DNA from: a bacterium
GTDB taxonomy: Bacteria > Zhuqueibacterota > QNDG01 > JABMRT01
Direction of reading: 5' to 3'
NCBI GenBank assembly: GCA_011046415.1
Contig: DSAP01000166.1
Location: forward strand, 1-40,804
DNA length: 40,804 bases
The position numbers and the translations under genes were made by a program. Below, piece after piece: positions 39,799 to 40,804 of the stretch. Each line of letters starts with the position of its first letter. Positions within the stretch are counted from its first letter, which is position 1. Below the pieces are notes generated by a model. It was not told the origin of the DNA and ran no database searches. It was given only the letters and a program-made list of their open reading frames with translations.

Positions 39799-40512
39799 TC
39801 AATGCACGAGTGCGGCCAGATCCCGTACCGCCGCTTCCATGCCGATCCAGAGCGCCCGGCCGAACACGGTGCGTCCCGCGCAGACCTCGCCGATCCTTAC
39901 GTTGGACAGGATGGAAGGGATGTTCTGATATGTCACTCCGTTGATCACCGAAGCGGAAAGACCCATCTTTTCCGCGGCCAGAGAAACGCCGGACAGGTTC
40001 TCGAGCAGGTCGTCCCTGTCGGCGGCTTTTTTAAGGGATTCGAGCCGGCCCAGATGAAGCATCACGCCGTCCGCGCCGAGCCGGGCGGCGGCCTTGATCT
40101 GCGGGATCATGGGCTCCACCAGGAGGCTGACCCTAATCTCCTGCGCCCTGAAATCCCGGACGAGTTTTTCGATCGGCCCGGCCTGGCCCAGGGCGTCGAG
40201 GCCGCCGCCCGGCGTGGCGCCCGGCTTCTTGGCGGGAACGAGAACAACCTGGTTCGGAGAATATCCCATCGCTTTGGAGGCCAGGCTGTCCAGGGCGGGC
40301 ACGAAGAGGACAAAGTCCGTCCGGATCATCTCCCGGACGATCCGGATGTCCCGGTCCGAAAACGGACCGGCCTCGTCCGGGAGCGTGCAGGCGATGCCGT
40401 CGGCCCCGCCGATTTCCGCGAGGAGCGCCGCCCTCACGGGATCGACCTCCCTCGCCTTCGCCGCCTCGCGGAACTCGGCGACGGGTCCCAGATGGATGAC
40501 CAGTCGGGCCAT
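39799..40512 (-). CDS. PdxJ-like TIM-barrel protein, probably catalytically inactive
   Basis: GGAGGTG before ATG 40512 gives 237 residues, the usual PdxJ length. The overall fold aligns well: DPVRAALLAEIGGADGI, SDRDIRIVREMI, NQVVLVPAKKPGATPGGGLDALGQ, IRVSLLVEPMIPQIKAAARLGADGVMLHLG and GLSASVINGVTYQNIPSI. PdxJ makes pyridoxine 5'-phosphate, but residues that carry its chemistry are replaced. The NIDH segment reads IHLGP, the VHLREDRRH loop reads CTLPDEAGP, the NLEMA glutamate is lost (DFVLFV), and NAGHG.NY reads VINGVTY. I therefore regard it as a PdxJ-fold paralogue with another role or substrate. It lies alone upstream of the lipoprotein operon. Confidence 0.78.
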   Translation of the reverse strand: MARLVIHLGPVAEFREAAKAREVDPVRAALLAEIGGADGIACTLPDEAGPFSDRDIRIVREMIRTDFVLFVPALDSLASKAMGYSPNQVVLVPAKKPGATPGGGLDALGQAGPIEKLVRDFRAQEIRVSLLVEPMIPQIKAAARLGADGVMLHLGRLESLKKAADRDDLLENLSGVSLAAEKMGLSASVINGVTYQNIPSILSNVRIGEVCAGRTVFGRALWIGMEAAVRDLAALVH

Positions 40513-40553
40513 GATTCACCTCCAAGGGTTGGATGCTGTCGTTCTTCTGTCGA

Positions 40554-40569
40554 TCAGCATGGATGCTGA
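40554..40569. promoter_or_regulatory. operator-like inverted repeat upstream of the pdxJ-like gene
   Basis: TCAGCAT-GG-ATGCTGA is a perfect 7-2-7 inverted repeat, 42 nt from the start codon. A direct copy of its right half, GGATGCTG, recurs 30 bp away at 40531. The minus-strand TTGACT at 40578-40583 could be a -35 box, which would place the repeat over the -10 region. A regulator is unknown. Confidence 0.4.
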
Positions 40570-40703
40570 CATTGTTTAGTCAAGGAATCCGTGGTTCGGG
40601 AAAACATGCACAGGATTGAACATTCCCGGCACAATATCACGCCGTAAAAAAAATGGAAACAATCAAATCCGGCATGGTTAAGTATTTGCGAAAAAGGGAC
40701 TGA

Positions 40704-40804
40704 TCATGAGGCCTCAATCTCCTTCAGGGTTTTGCCTTCTTGGTTCTTCCATGCGATAAGGCCATTTGCATGACCGCCATGGACTACAGATGCAGCCGCA
40801 CTGG
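40704..40804 (-). CDS. C-terminal end of a DUF4357-containing protein (partial)
   Basis: Cut by the right edge and too short for the ORF track. The minus strand reads SAAASVVHGGHANGLIAWKN then QEGKTLKEIEAS and stops at a TGA (40704-40706). The SAAxxVxxG.xANG...W....GKTL pattern matches the DUF4357 domain, which usually ends GIY-YIG nuclease-family or related proteins. The rest of the gene lies outside the window, so the full function is not known. Confidence 0.65.
   Translation of the reverse strand, partial: SAAASVVHGGHANGLIAWKNQEGKTLKEIEAS

Overview
This is about 41 kb of chromosome, GC-rich except for a few spacers, from a diderm (Gram-negative) bacterium. The diderm call rests on TonB/ExbB/ExbD, several signal-peptide beta-barrels, lipoproteins and type IV pilus motor ATPases. 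Two exported proteins end in a FlgD/T9SS-like C-terminal Ig domain, and two barrels resemble PorV/PorQ. That combination is typical of the FCB superphylum and related uncultured phyla (KSB1-, Latescibacterota- or Zixibacteria-like lineages). The exact lineage is an inference. No phage, CRISPR, IS element or rRNA was seen.

Layout. (1) 196-7375: an envelope cluster of two CsgG-like proteins with a FlgT-C-like tail, two predicted outer-membrane barrels, an LPP20/FlgT-N-like protein, a TPR plus SLH lipoprotein and a FlgT-like protein, with tRNA-Gly(CCC) embedded and no flagellar gene beside it. (2) 7568-13445: overlapping genes for an AI-2E-family permease, a DUF512 PDZ/radical-SAM protein and Der GTPase, then a large secreted metalloprotease. 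(3) 13495-17010: tRNA-Ala(GGC) and, convergent to it, a TRAP-TAXI transporter, followed by AT-rich DNA with a frameshifted SH3-like mini-gene. (4) 18072-26220: glyS, ssb, cdd, two PilT-family ATPases, purine nucleoside phosphorylase, a methyltransferase and a secreted propeller protein, the last six tightly packed. (5) 26240-29213: a small predicted membrane protein, a FucP-like sugar symporter and a divergent Gfo/Idh/MocA oxidoreductase, which look like a sugar-use locus. (6) 29362-34758 (minus strand): exbB-exbD-exbD-tonB behind a near-consensus promoter, then obg-dprA-DUF362 ferredoxin protein. (7) 34952-39586 (minus strand): a surface operon of a lipoprotein with three tandem repeats, a propeller protein with a sorting-like C-terminus, and two PorV/PorQ-like barrels. 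(8) 39799-40804: a PdxJ-like protein that appears to lack the catalytic residues, and the 3' end of a DUF4357 gene.

The most unusual signals are these: FlgT modules distributed over several proteins without flagellar genes; the lipoprotein/propeller/PorV operon, which has a structured leader ending in a terminator 11 nt before its start codon; the same terminator-against-start-codon layout in front of three other genes; the catalytically degenerate PdxJ homologue; and a frameshifted SH3 mini-gene that still has a clear ribosome binding site and terminator. All calls come from reading the sequence; no database search was run.
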